NCBI GenBank assembly: GCA_019055375.1
Contig: JAHQIW010004271.1
Span: 396,370-460,369 of the forward strand
Direction: 5' to 3'
Length of the DNA: 64,000 nucleotides
From: Parelaphostrongylus tenuis
Taxonomy: Eukaryota > Nematoda > Chromadorea > Rhabditida > Metastrongylidae
The notes under the pieces are model-generated. The model made no database searches. It worked only from the letters and a program-made list of their open reading frames with translations, and had not been told where the DNA came from. Each line of letters starts with the position of its first letter. Within the stretch, counting starts at the first letter, position 1. The position numbers and the translations under genes were made by a program. Shown piece after piece: positions 23,440-33,649 of this stretch.

Positions 23440-24060
23440 AAATTGAAAAATCTTTCCGAATTTGCTAATTTTAATTTGAATTTGGCAATTTCAAGGGATA
23501 ATCTGACGCTGAAATATCAGGAGAGTAAAGCGGGTAAGGTAAAACTCCTAAAACCTCCCAGCTCAGCTCATTCATGACGTTTCCGATCAGTTTTGTAACA
23601 TGAGGCTGAATGTTTCATGCAGCAAAATCACTTTATGGTCTCTTACGACCCAGTTAAGTCGTTTTAAGTGTAATTCAAGGTTAAATTTGGTTAATTGATG
23701 TCGATAAAGTGGTGCATTAACCGCGATTCACCAGATTTTAAGAGCTCTTAGTAGAGGACGCGTTTCTGACCCTACCAAACGTACGCCTAACCCTTTCCGT
23801 GAAAATTCCGTTTTGTACTTGATTTATTCTGGTTTTCCGAGGTCGGTCCAAGATGGTTTGCGTTTCGAATTGATAAAAAATTTCATTTTTCATTCCCGGT
23901 GACTATGCAATGCAAATAAGTCTTCCTTTGCTCGGAGGAGGTTTTCCTCAAATCAAACATGAAAAGTGAAGCTTTCCGCGAATGGCGTTTTTTCCGGTAC
24001 AAAAGCCGTCATCTTTGAAACTCTGCAAAGGCCATCATAAAAAATATTTTGTGTATAGAA
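23440..24060 (-). pseudogene. Mariner-like transposase relic inside a PLE
   Basis: The minus strand gives FEENLLRAKEDLFALHSHRE, KRKPSWTDLGKPE and NAPLYRHQL, then VVRDHKVILLHET (family VILxHDNARPH) and YPLYSPDISASDYPL (family HPPYSPDLAPSDYHLF). The catalytic HDNARPH is lost, and stops are common. It separates RT and endonuclease parts of a PLE, which suggests insertion into that element. Confidence 0.65.
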
Positions 24061-24224
24061 ACAATAAAATAAATAGCCCTTTTAACGCACTTTTAGACAA
24101 AAAAAAACAGTTTGCATATCTTCATTCCTACTAATCTTACAGAAAAAATAAATAAATGACGGAGTCATTTAGCAGAACTTCTATTGGTCGCGAAATTATA
24201 GCTTATCGGGATAAATTTAGAAGA

Positions 24225-24820
24225 GATACCGCGTCCCAAACGAAAATTCAGCTAAACAAGGTTTTTTTGAGCTTGCTTCTGTTTTAGACGGAAATAATGC
24301 AGCTATAATGCGTTGTTCAAGAAGCATAGACTTAGGGATATCGGTGGCAATCAAAATACCACCTCTAATTTTGAGGCGCCAGCTTGTTCCTTTGCGCAAT
24401 ATGACTGTCTGTGTACAATGCTAATGAGCATAATTTTCTTCAAGGGTAAGGTGGGATAATTTAAATACAGATACGGTTTGACTAAACTCTTGCAAAGCAT
24501 ACAGCGAAAAATGCACTGGCGAAACGGGTAGACCACTCTGTGCCCACATGAAAGAGGATTTAGTCGACAAGCTTGGGGCCAAATCAAGCACTCCACTAGG
24601 ATCGCATAGGATATCGACGCATAACGGAAATGATTCTGAAGTAGAGGTTACTATCCTCGCACATTAGCATGAGAGTTTACCGTATAGTACTCCGGAGCGT
24701 TTCAAATCAATGCCAACAATTCGAAATAAACCGCAGTAATGAGTACCTCGTCACCACGCTCGATTTCGCGCGATATCTCAGAGCGATTTTTGCAAATCTG
24801 AGTAATGCACTTTCCTCGCC
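24225..24820 (+). pseudogene. PLE GIY-YIG endonuclease C-terminal relic
   Basis: LRRQLVPLRNMTVCVQC matches the PLE connector. CTGETGRPLCAHMKEDL matches the GIY-YIG helix (family YxGETxRPLxxRIKEHL), and STPLGSHRISTHNGN then EVEVTILAH match the downstream block. The tail resembles TLEAFxIxANNxKMNRxxEC. Cysteine residues before the catalytic part are partly lost and stops occur upstream. It lies in the same orientation as the 22.85-kb RT fragment and probably belongs to the same copy. Confidence 0.75.
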
Positions 24821-24861
24821 TATGAAAGACAGTGCAGCTGGTCTACGCAATATTCAATGAA

Positions 24862-25475
24862 CCATGAAGTAAGAGGACGGTGAGTTTTTATAGAAGTTGA
24901 TTATTCACTTTAACATCCATGTACTCAGTTTTATCTGCTTTGTCTACGAAAATATATGGCTGAGTAGACTGCATGTCAATCTGACCTAAGCAAATTATGT
25001 AGAAGGCGAAGCTAAGGGAACGTTGGCTGTTACTGTTTGTTTCTGCTGAACGGATCGTGTGGCAAGCAACCTTGATTCCCCTGGGAAAAATACGAACTTA
25101 TTGGCTCTATGCGGTGGTTTACCGACAGTCTTCCTGGAAATTTGTTTACTGCTAGTTGCTTGACTGTATTACTGTAAATTGATACAACCTGACATTCACT
25201 AATTGACAAAGAAGCCCAAGCCTACAGATATTCGTCCTGTTCGTCCATTTGAATTTTGATGTTATGGGAAGGACGAGAGCGCATCTAATTTTCAACCCCC
25301 AGAGGTAGCCTGAGCTCGGGTTTCCATAGACACTTGCATGGAATGGATTGTTTTTAGTATCCTCTAATCAGTAGCACGCTTGATGGAGCTTCCATTATAG
25401 CGACCATATTTGCAATAGTTGGATCATCGACTGGAATTTTTTAGCACTTCATTTGATTCGTCATTACAGCGTTTT
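24862..25475. other. no recognisable feature
   Basis: AT-rich, with no open frame of note. No repeat homology within the window was noticed. Confidence 0.4.
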
Positions 25476-25479
25476 TTTT

Positions 25480-25660
25480 CACTATGCGGATCCCAATACT
25501 TCTAGCATCCGTGCAGTATTTCGTCTTCTTCTTGAGCGGCTTAGAATACTGGTTGAGCGAGTCTCCTTTCAATCTCGAGGACAGCATTGATGTGGCGTTC
25601 CATAGGACGTTGTTATTGACTGCCGGAGAGAAGTGGCGGGGGGTGGAGCCGTGACCAGCA
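25480..25660. repeat. Dispersed repeat R4, copy a
   Basis: Shares GCGGATCCCAATACTTCTAGC-like sequence, TCTCGAGGA and GGCGTTCCATAGGACG with 38320-38530 (GCGGATACCCAGTACTTCTA; GGCGTTCCGTAGGGCG). The last part may be a weak tRNA-like head. Family identity is unknown. Confidence 0.45.
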
Positions 25661-26205
25661 TCACAACCACTCGGCCATGGCGCCCCATCGAGATCTCAAT
25701 TCTAAAAACGAAAACACGCTCAATAGCGCAAAGAGTCGCGTATTTCGTCACCTTTACAAAGACAATTCTAATGATCTTACAAGTTCCACTATGTGCGCAA
25801 TTTTTATACTCCGCCCATACGGCTCAGAATGTCGAGTTTTCTGTACGATTCTCGTGTGATGAGTAGCGTTTGATCGGAGCGTCTTTTTACATTCAGATCT
25901 CCTTATATGTGCGCTTTAACTCAGCATTAATTTCGCTGCTTGCTTATGTCTGTTCTTATGAGAATTATGTCATCTTTTACATACTCTGTTCAAAACAGCC
26001 AACAATACTGTTCTATCCCAGGACATTCATTCGTTTTGCACCAATCATCAGCGATTCTCCCCGGCACCGATATATTAGTCGAATGAGCTTCCATTACATA
26101 GTAAGCGCAAGTAACTGTGAATCATCCATTTTATGACTATGCGTATCGTAATCGATACGTACGTGTCTATGTGTTTTGCACCATAAGCAGTGTTTTTGAT
26201 ATGCA
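25661..26205. other. no recognisable gene
   Basis: Short open frames only (up to 88 codons at 25870-26136), with no motif seen. Confidence 0.4.
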
Positions 26206-26580
26206 GGCTATTTTGAAGAACTCTTCGCCGCAAACTTTTCTGGTGACTTTTTGTGGTCGATCGACAACTTGTCAAACATAAATTTCATATCTTGGATGGC
26301 CCGTGAAACGGCCATCACGACTTGTTGTACGAGCGAAAAAAAACTTCGCAGTAAGAGACTATCTATTTTGGAGAAAGTGCGCTGCTTAAAGATTGTAGCC
26401 GGTGAAGGGTAGTGGAGTTTCTCACTCCCACAACGTGAAATCGCATGCAGTCTGGCATCCTTCCAACAAGCGGTCCGCTGTTTTCCCATTCTGAACAGTA
26501 TGGCTAGATCTTTTGTAGAATTATGGTAGCGAAACTGAAATAGAAATCGTAATTTGCCCATAAAATATACAACTTCTGTA

Positions 26581-27500
26581 TCACCTACCGTCCCGTTGAT
26601 CGTCGACCCTCTCGAGCGGGCACCACCAACACTTCCATTTTTCCCTATCGCGTGCAAGAGTAGCCTAGTAGGTCCTTCCCGCTCTAGGGATTCGCTGTGC
26701 ATCATATCTTTCTTCTAGGCTTTACGTGAAGAAATCGGACCATCAAGTCGGTGCTCTTTCTGTAGAGCGCTTGATATCCCGAGAAATCCAGCCGGTAACG
26801 GCTTTCGTCCATCGGTTGTCGTTGAAGCGCATCACATGTCCGGCTCACCATATTTTCGACAGCGTAGCATGTAGAACGGCGTCTTTGATCTTCTATCCTT
26901 GATTTAGGTCGGAATTCCCATCCTTTCTCTCATTTGCGAGGTACGGCTACTCCTAGCATCGACCTTTCGACTGCGCGTCTAATAACGCCAAGCGATCTAT
27001 CATCCTGCTTACGTAGCAATCAGGTTTCTGCTGCATACATTGGAGCAGTTAATAATCGCAGAGTCCAAAAGGCGGGCACGAGTTGGATGTTTTTTGTCGT
27101 CTTCACTACATCCTCGACACTATTAAACGCGTTCAAGCCGTTCGTTTCCACCTGTTCAACTCTGAAGCTAGGTTGTTTATCATGTTGATTTCACGACCTA
27201 GACAGGCGTAACTGAAGTATTCGCAGATGTTCATTTCGTTTAGCGTGAATTCGGGATCACAACCCATCCGTTCCTCATGAATATGTTTTCTTTTCGTTAG
27301 ATTTAGTTTGAAGCCAATCCTTGCACAGGTGTGGTCGAAATCGGCCAACATTTGTTCTGCTTAGCTGATGCTTGGTGTTATGAGGACGATATCATCAGCA
27401 AAGCGAAGATGGTTTAATTATTGACCGTTAATTTTGACTTCCATATCGTCCAATTCTGATGTTGGCATGACGTTTTGGAGGTTGACATTGAATAATTATT
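26581..27500 (-). pseudogene. Non-LTR retrotransposon, RT and C-terminal end
   Basis: The minus strand gives LRFADDIVLITPSIS, the catalytic FADD box (complement of 27391-27402). MLADFDHTCARIGFKLNLTK and FTLNEMNICEYFSYACLGRE follow, the typical post-catalytic block of nematode non-LTR elements. After frameshifts, RYDAQRIPRAGRTY, LARDREKWKCWW and PLERVDDQRDGR then a stop at about 26581 form the known C terminus. The fingers and the endonuclease are missing, so this is a 5'-truncated copy, normal for target-primed insertion. I recall this type as RTE-like, without certainty. A 165-codon minus-strand frame at 26208-26705 is partly its shifted frame and 3' region. Confidence 0.85.
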
Positions 27501-29980
27501 AGCGAAAATATATCATCTTGTCGACAAGTGGATTAACATCGTCAAATAGAATTTTTTTCAAAACATCACGATGATGCAGGCTTAATCCTTTGCTTATCAT
27601 TGAATAGTTAACAATTTAATTCTAGATAACTAAAAGAGTCAAGCAATGAGTCATAGCAGCAGTTTGCGTCTTCGGATGGCAGATGGCTGTTTTCCGACTT
27701 GCACTTGACGGCCGAACGGTGTTTTTCAGTCAGATACAGACGAACATCTGCGGACGATTGGCACGTAGTCACGCTCATTTTGACAGTTCAGTCGCTTTAG
27801 ATGCATAATCGAAGTCGCCAGCTTCAAATTCTTGCTTGCTTTCTTATCTTATCCGTTCACCTTTCTCAGAAGAAATTTGTTCTCCATGCTTGACAATCCA
27901 TTGCATCTTCATCATCGTCAATGCCCCTCATTTATGGATCATCTTCATCATTATCAGTCATCTTACGTACCGCTTGTTCGACTAAGTCATTGTTTCTCAG
28001 ACTCTGATTAAAATGGAGGGACACATTGACTCGTTACTAGCTTCTCTAATGACTTCAACTGTTGGCTGCACATCAGTTATCTAACTACTGAGTAAATCCA
28101 TCGCATTATAATCCCTGTACTTGTCCTCCACTCAGATACAATGGCCCTGTTCTCGCGTGCCACGTTGCGCTGTATTGGGTGCATTGTATAGAATGCACTG
28201 TAGTGGACTGTATAGTGGACGTTCTTTGCTATAGTCGCTGGTTCTCCCTACCTTTGTCTGACTGCTGGGTGGTTTTATTCTGTAATAATCGCAGTACGTA
28301 TCCCTTATTCGTACCTCATCGCTTTTTATTAGCACTCACATTCTCACACTCATTCTGAAGACTTGCGTGTCGTTGCACTAGCAATCTTATCGTCGTTATC
28401 AACACATGAACCCACTGAACCACCACTTCTTAGCAATCTTACTATTCTCTAGCATTTACATGAACCCACTAAACTACCACTTTGGCTTAAGTACAGTTTC
28501 TCACAACTATTACATGTCAATGTCGCGCATTATCATATTGGCTGTTATTGTTGTTATTGTTCGTTATGTTAGCAGTATTGTTATGTAGACAAGGGTTTAA
28601 ATTACCCAAGTTTGAGGTAAACGTGCGGAGCCCGAATGGCAGAACATTCTCAACGATTTCAAGAAAAACCACTGAGTCACCATTATACGCCTTGTCGAAT
28701 GTTTCTTCTTACGTCGATAGTATCATCGTTGTAGAACGACGATATTTCGGTTTTGCAATCGTTATGTTGCTCACGAAAGATACTTATTTTGATAACAACA
28801 TAATTGCATAAATAATTGAGATAATTTCTTTGCTCAAGAGATTAAATTGGCTCATATACATGAGAACAGAAGCAGAAGATCATATAGGGTCCGTGGAAGT
28901 TGAAGAGACAATGAAAACATGTGAGTGTTTCAGATAACAGAACAACAATCTCACAAAGCTGATGCACCGTCCCTTTTACTCAGATCTTTCATATCGTACG
29001 TAACGTTTTCAGTACACATAACGATCACGCTCCAATGACGATTCGAACAGTACAGCAGTGGAATTTAAACGAGTCGTAAAAGGGTTGAACAGACTTGTCC
29101 CGCAGCCTTCAATCTTGATTTGAGCTGAACGTTTTGCTAACGCGCACATTCTTCATTGCTAGTACTATCACAACATAAACTCAAAGGCACAATTCGCTCA
29201 TTTCAGCTCGGACAACGTTTCGCTTCGAAGCAGAGCGAAAGCAAAACTTAGATGAGAGAATGTACCAGAGATTTATCGAATACCTTTTGAGCATTGGTGC
29301 TTTCGATGTCACCTAATTTCAGCTTGTCTTTCACATAATAACGGAAGAACAAGTGCACTCAGATAGTTATTATAGAATGGCTCAACCTATGTTATCAGAT
29401 TAAATATTTTTGAGCGAGATGTATAAAATCAATCGAACGCAAAGGTAGACTAAGATAGTTGTCTCAACCATGCTAATGTTCATTATCAAAGTATGTTAAT
29501 AAGACATAAGCCACAGAATCCAACAGAAATAACTGTGAATGCAAAAGGATCATCGAACAACTGCAATTCAATACTTTAGTTCTACTTCTTCCTTCAAATC
29601 ATTACATTTTTGAGCATCAGCTATAAAGAGAGCCATGTGAACAAAATAACGATCATAAAGAAATCATGTTCAGGAAAAAAGCACTTTTTACATGACCAGC
29701 ACAGTTCGTTCACAGGTCAGAACGCTAGGGGAGGACAATCCCAGGCAGAAGATCCTTAAGATTCTCTTGTAGTTTAGGTTTCTTGAGTACATGGACGCTA
29801 TTCGGCTCAGATAACCGTTATGACGTCATTGCTAGAGCAATATCATACGAGACTACAGAAACAAATGTATTCGTTGATTATAACGTCGGATTAAATAGAT
29901 AGTTATAATCAGGGTGCCGGACTCTGCTTTAGGTCACTGTCGTCCGTCTCAAGATCATTGAAAAAAGAAGCAAGACTATT
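27501..29980. other. no recognisable gene
   Basis: Apart from a short tandem duplication at 28379-28480, I see only AT-rich DNA with short frames. Confidence 0.4.
28379..28480. repeat. Imperfect tandem duplication, about 55-60 bp unit
   Basis: TAGCAATCTTA followed by ACATGAACCCACTGAACCA and CCACTT recurs about 55 bp later as TAGCAATCTTA and ACATGAACCCACTAAACTA. Confidence 0.6.
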
Positions 29981-30038
29981 GATTAGAATGCAGTTCTGAG
30001 AGACTGTTTTGAAGCTTTTCGAGGTTTAGTATGAGAGT

Positions 30039-30081
30039 GGCTCACGTACGAATCAGCGGTCTCACTGGCCTCATTAGAGTC
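30039..30081 (-). ncRNA. Decayed hammerhead, left arm
   Basis: The minus strand reads GACU, CUAAUGA, a stem II region, GAUU, C-GUAC-G, UG and AGCC. Compared with a CUGAUGA/GAAA/GUA consensus, all three catalytic elements carry changes, so it is inactive. Confidence 0.45.
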
Positions 30082-30268
30082 ACACGCTCCACCAGTCATT
30101 TCCACTGATGGTAGGAAACGCAGAAACGTCTTAGGTTTACACAGAAAGCATAACTTGATAACAGCCGCAATCCATCGACTGAGAAATGGTTGAGGAGACA
30201 TTTTAAGCTGTAGGGACCTAACATGTTCTCGTTGCCTACTACCAGTAGGGATGATCAGTAGGGCGTGT

Positions 30269-30311
30269 GGCTCTGTTGAGGCGAGCGAGACCGCCGATTC
30301 GTACGTAGGCC
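30269..30311 (+). ncRNA. Decayed hammerhead, right arm
   Basis: GGCT at 30269-30272 pairs with GGCC at 30308-30311 (one wobble). CUGUUGA stands for CUGAUGA. Stem II GGCG/CGCC is intact (30280-30283 with 30292-30295). GAUU replaces GAAA, and C-GUAC-G then UA gives a GUA cleavage triplet. Confidence 0.5.
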
Positions 30312-30424
30312 ACTGACATAGCAAATCTCATGAAGACTCAAAACAGCTTCTCAAAAATTCTCCAGGTTTGATAATGAGGCTTTTGAAAAACAGTCGCTCG
30401 AGTGGTAAGGTCTAAAGTATGTAT

Positions 30425-30499
30425 TTATGGCGGCTCCACTTGTCGTATGACGATTTTGTGATAAGGTTGACACTTCATCGCGATCGACACCAACGACAC
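30425..30499 (-). CDS. Possible terminal exon of the RA-domain gene
   Basis: On the minus strand a strong acceptor (TTTCCTTTGCAG) precedes 24 codons and a stop, ending QPYHKIVIRQVEPP. The phase fits the spliced form of the upstream RA2 exon (GAG then GTGGAT donor at 31365). The segment could supply the last strand of the second RA domain, but the match is weak. An alternative frame of the same exon is open for about 50 codons and starts VVGVDRDEVS. The alternative to this exon is readthrough to a stop at 31327. Confirmation would need a transcript. Confidence 0.35.
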   Translation of the reverse strand: MSLVSIAMKCQPYHKIVIRQVEPP

Positions 30500-30504
30500 C
30501 TGCA

Positions 30505-31320
30505 AAGGAAATTAATTAACAAACAGGTCAACAAATAAATTCAATTTTTTACCTCAAACTCAAAAACAAAAAAGTCAGCTTCGTTCTCGTCAAGGTACGA
30601 AGATGAAATACTTTCATCATTAGAAAGAAACTAGCCCATTGACTTTTGAGCGGTGTAATGCAGTTTTTTATTTCTTCTCAAAGAGATATATGCAGTAAAA
30701 CGGCATGCACTTTATTCAGTAAGGTGAATCGACTACGACATAAGATACCTTTGTTTAACTGAAAAAAAAGCATTTTATTTTGCACATGTATGAGACCAAT
30801 ATACTGAGTCATTTTTGCAACTACTGTTCTCTTTGAATAGGGTGAACCACTACAAGAACGTTGTAGTACGGACAAAACTTGGATTCTAATGTATGTGTAA
30901 ATGGACAGAATCACGAGTAGGCTAAGTATTTGGCAATAGGAGTAAATACGATGTTATGTTGATCAATTTCAGCTTAGCTCGATTTAGTGCCACTTTATGC
31001 TCTCAAGATCAACTCCTGCGAAGAGTGTTAGCTTGGGCTAAATTATCACAGTTAACACATGGGGCGGTAGAAAAGCAGGGCTAGGGACTCACTGATGTAG
31101 TGAATGTGGGGTGCTCCGAAAGATTAGTCATGGCTCAAATTCTTCACACAAGTATAGTCCAAATTCTGTTTGTATCTAAGCATTCTTGTATTTTGTTTCA
31201 AACCGTACCTGCCGTTAAAAAAGTGTTAGGCGATAAAAATAAAGTGATAAAATTGTGATAATTTGAGAGACCAACTTTTGAAGACAGTCTTTTTCATCTG
31301 AACGAGTACGATCGTTTGTA
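30505..31320. other. no recognisable gene; probable intron or 3' flank
   Basis: AT-rich sequence between the last two candidate exons of the RA-domain gene. No other feature is seen. Confidence 0.4.
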
Positions 31321-31326
31321 CTTTAT

Positions 31327-31512
31327 TTATTTATTGAATCGAAAAAAATAATTGCAATCATCCACCTCGGGCGGGATTTGTGCCTCTCCCTCAGGAGCGG
31401 TGAGGAACAAAGCGTATTCGCCGTCGAATTCTTTGCGGTTCAAGCTCATCACGATTGCGATTGCTTCACGACATGATGTCTCATTGGCCAGAAGAAGCGA
31501 CTTGTAATTCGA
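31327..31512 (-). CDS. RA-domain protein, exon encoding the second RA domain
   Basis: Acceptor ATTAATTTCAG precedes TCG at 31512. The frame reads SNYKSLLLANETSCREAIAI then VMSLNRKEFDGEYALFLTAP. This is a Ras-association fold signature: basic strand, Thr/Ser-rich turn, helix and Y-A-L-F strand. RA domains bind GTP-loaded Ras-family GTPases at the cytoplasmic face of membranes. The frame continues in phase from the exon at 39327-39417. Two ends are possible: splicing at GAG/GTGGAT after 31366, the same donor style as the RA1 exon, or readthrough of 12 more codons to TAA at 31327-31329, which overlaps an AATAAA. The paralogue is not identified. Tandem RA domains occur in a few adaptor families, for example the Drosophila Rau type. 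Confidence 0.75.
   Translation of the reverse strand, partial: SNYKSLLLANETSCREAIAIVMSLNRKEFDGEYALFLTAPEGEAQIPPEVDDCNYFFRFNK
31330..31335 (-). promoter_or_regulatory. Possible polyadenylation signal
   Basis: AATAAA on the minus strand, overlapping the readthrough stop codon. It would give an extremely short 3' UTR. The motif is common in AT-rich DNA. Confidence 0.3.
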
Positions 31513-31519
31513 CTGAAAT

Positions 31520-33425
31520 TAATGAAAATTTTGGACATTTCTCATAGTATACGATAGATTCGAAAAGCAAAGCTTGCTTTAACTGTTCAGTTTTCCAGCG
31601 GGTTTTGGTGAATCGTTCTAGTGGTTTCCAAGATAGCTGAAGATGGGTGACAAACAGATCAAATGGATGAGATATTTACAACTCTTGACCTTCATAGAAA
31701 TTGGCCTTGTTTGAAACTTTTCATCCTTATTCATGCCACATAGTTAATCAAAGCTTAGTGGCACACCATTCACTTCGTAAGTCTTCCTGAGCGTTATATA
31801 CATGACCATAATTCATAATAATTAACAAAAATTTTGATACGCTCTGAGCATTGAAACACTACGAGTACGGACTATAGTGGAGCATCGTTGCGGATCAATT
31901 GGTCAGACGAGAGCGTTAACCAAATAAATGCGCTTTATTTTTAGCAACTTTGAGATTTCGTTTAATCAGAGGAATATGTGACTAAATCATTTGTCCTGTA
32001 CGACACCAACTTGAACTTCAATCCTGTATAACATGGATATGAGATTAAGGATATAGATAAAAGCAAACACCAGCACCTCATCTCCGCTCTTATAAAGAAC
32101 TGATCAAAACTAGGTTGTGATACTCGAGCGCTGCGTGATTCCTGATTTCTCTTTACAATTACACATGGCAAGTATTCGAGTTTCGACAGCTATTAACGCA
32201 ATGATCCCCTCTTCAGAGTCGTAATGAGGTCACCCGTGAAACTATTGGTTTTCATGCGGGAATAATCCCTCTCGTAACTCTGATCAGCGCTTTCAATAGA
32301 GTCAGATTATCTGAAAACGACCATGCACCATACACGAGCACTGGTTTCTCTCAACATTACGGATAAATCTCGCATAAGACAGAGATGTCACTACGCGATG
32401 AGAAACTACATCACTAAACCTAATATATAAAAGTTCGGTCGCATGGAGGCAGTCATTAAAAGAGACTGCAGCGCTTCCATTGTTCTTATCGTCTTTTATG
32501 CTTATATAGCAACAGCTAAATAAAGTCAAAAATAATAAAAAACGAAGAGAATACTGACTGGCTACAGAAATAGATTTGAACGTTCCAATACGCAAAGGAT
32601 AGATATAAAACTATTCCGAAGTTGGAATAGAATAGCTGTCTAAACTTCTCCCCACATGCTCGAATGGTGTGAGAACTGTATCTAAATTTCCTTACACAAA
32701 TCGGACGACGTAAGTTTCATAAGGTATCTATGGAGACAGAGTTATATGATCTTGTTTGGATTCGGTTACTCTTCTAAATTTCAACCTTTCATATCCCAAT
32801 GTCAGCTATTTCTACAACTCTCGATAAGAGAAGTGAGTACACGAGCAGAGGATTACATTATTGAGTTTATTCACTGGTGCCGATCATACAGCCACCGAAA
32901 GGCGATCAGTTGGGATTATCTGTCATCCGTCAGACAGCTAGCCAAAAACTCATTATCGAAAAACCTCACGCCGACCGCATGAAATTCCATTTACACAACA
33001 AGCAGCCTGAGAGTACCGGTTCGAATGTAGGCTTGTGAAAAGGAAAAAGCTATGAAACTGACGAATCGTCACGCTCCGGTCTAAAAAGGTAACGGACAGC
33101 GGGTCTAGATCGAACCGTATATCAATCAAGATTGGCATACATAAAGTCAGTAGTCAAAGCACATGTAGAGAACAGTGCGAGATGTTAGGTGAAAGAAGAA
33201 ATTCAGCGATAAGCAACGATTTGTTTGCATTGCAGATCGTAGAACTTTTCAACAAATTTCTAGCGCTTTCGTTTCAATCGATTTACGACCATATGCACTG
33301 ATTTCGGTACATACGTATGCAAATTCGCCCTTCAAAGTCTGCCTTTTTCTGGTCTCAAATTTTTTTCTCCTTCCAATACTGTTTTGGAAATTTCAAAAGA
33401 ATGAAAAAAACAGCCGCTTAAAAGG
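31520..33425. other. intronic DNA, no feature recognised
   Basis: 3' part of the 7.8-kb intron of the RA-domain gene. Only short frames are present, none with a motif. Confidence 0.4.
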
Positions 33426-33429
33426 CATT

Positions 33430-33640
33430 GTCTGTATGTTTAATAACAACCGCAAGCCACCGATTGGGTGTTGAGACTATATTTCACTTTGTCTTGACCG
33501 AAACATATTTCCCCGTCTTTACTATCAGTAGGGGTTGCTAGTGGGGCTTATGGCTCTCATGAGGGGGGTGTGACCACCGAAACACACGCGAGCCACAGAC
33601 ACAATGAACATCAAAAAGACTTGACACAGTACCTTAGAAT
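33430..33640. mobile_element. PLE terminal fragment, second copy of the 30.0-kb type
   Basis: TAACAACCGCAAGCCACCGA matches TAACAGCCGCAATCCATCGA at 30172. TATCAGTAGGGGTTGCTAGT then TATGGCTCTCA matches CCAGTAGGGATGATCAGTAG then TGTGGCTCTGT. No left inverted arm was noticed. It lies in the long intron. Confidence 0.5.
33552..33594 (+). ncRNA. Decayed hammerhead motif
   Basis: GGCT (33552-33555) pairs with AGCC (33591-33594). CUCAUGA stands for CUGAUGA, GAAA is intact at 33579-33582, and C-ACAC-G forms the short stem III. The cleavage triplet is GCG instead of GUA. With the copies at 30.0-30.3 kb it supports a CUGAUGA/GAAA/GUA ancestor. Confidence 0.5.
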
Positions 33641-33649
33641 CCTTCTTTT

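Larger units (their letters stand above)
29984..30352. mobile_element. Fold-back PLE end with a hammerhead in each arm
   Basis: About 115 bp at the left (29990-30110) is the reverse complement of the right end (30245-30350). Both arms contain GTACG next to a GGCT stem and the TACTGGTAG/CTACCAGTA block. The middle (30128-30190) translates on the plus strand as VLGLHRKHNLITAAIHRLRN, matching the block downstream of GIY-YIG in PLE endonucleases (LGLHRxxxH). I therefore read it as the 3' end of a second PLE type with an inverted terminal repeat. It is related to 33430-33640. The 113-codon minus-strand frame across it is not a separate gene. Confidence 0.6.

Noticed and set aside
26208..26580. C-terminal half of a 165-codon minus-strand frame as a gene
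   Set aside because: It lies beyond the stop of the non-LTR element in a shifted frame and is probably its 3' flank. No independent motif.
29983..30324. 113-codon minus-strand frame
   Set aside because: It crosses both arms of the fold-back PLE end. The plus strand carries the recognisable endonuclease similarity.
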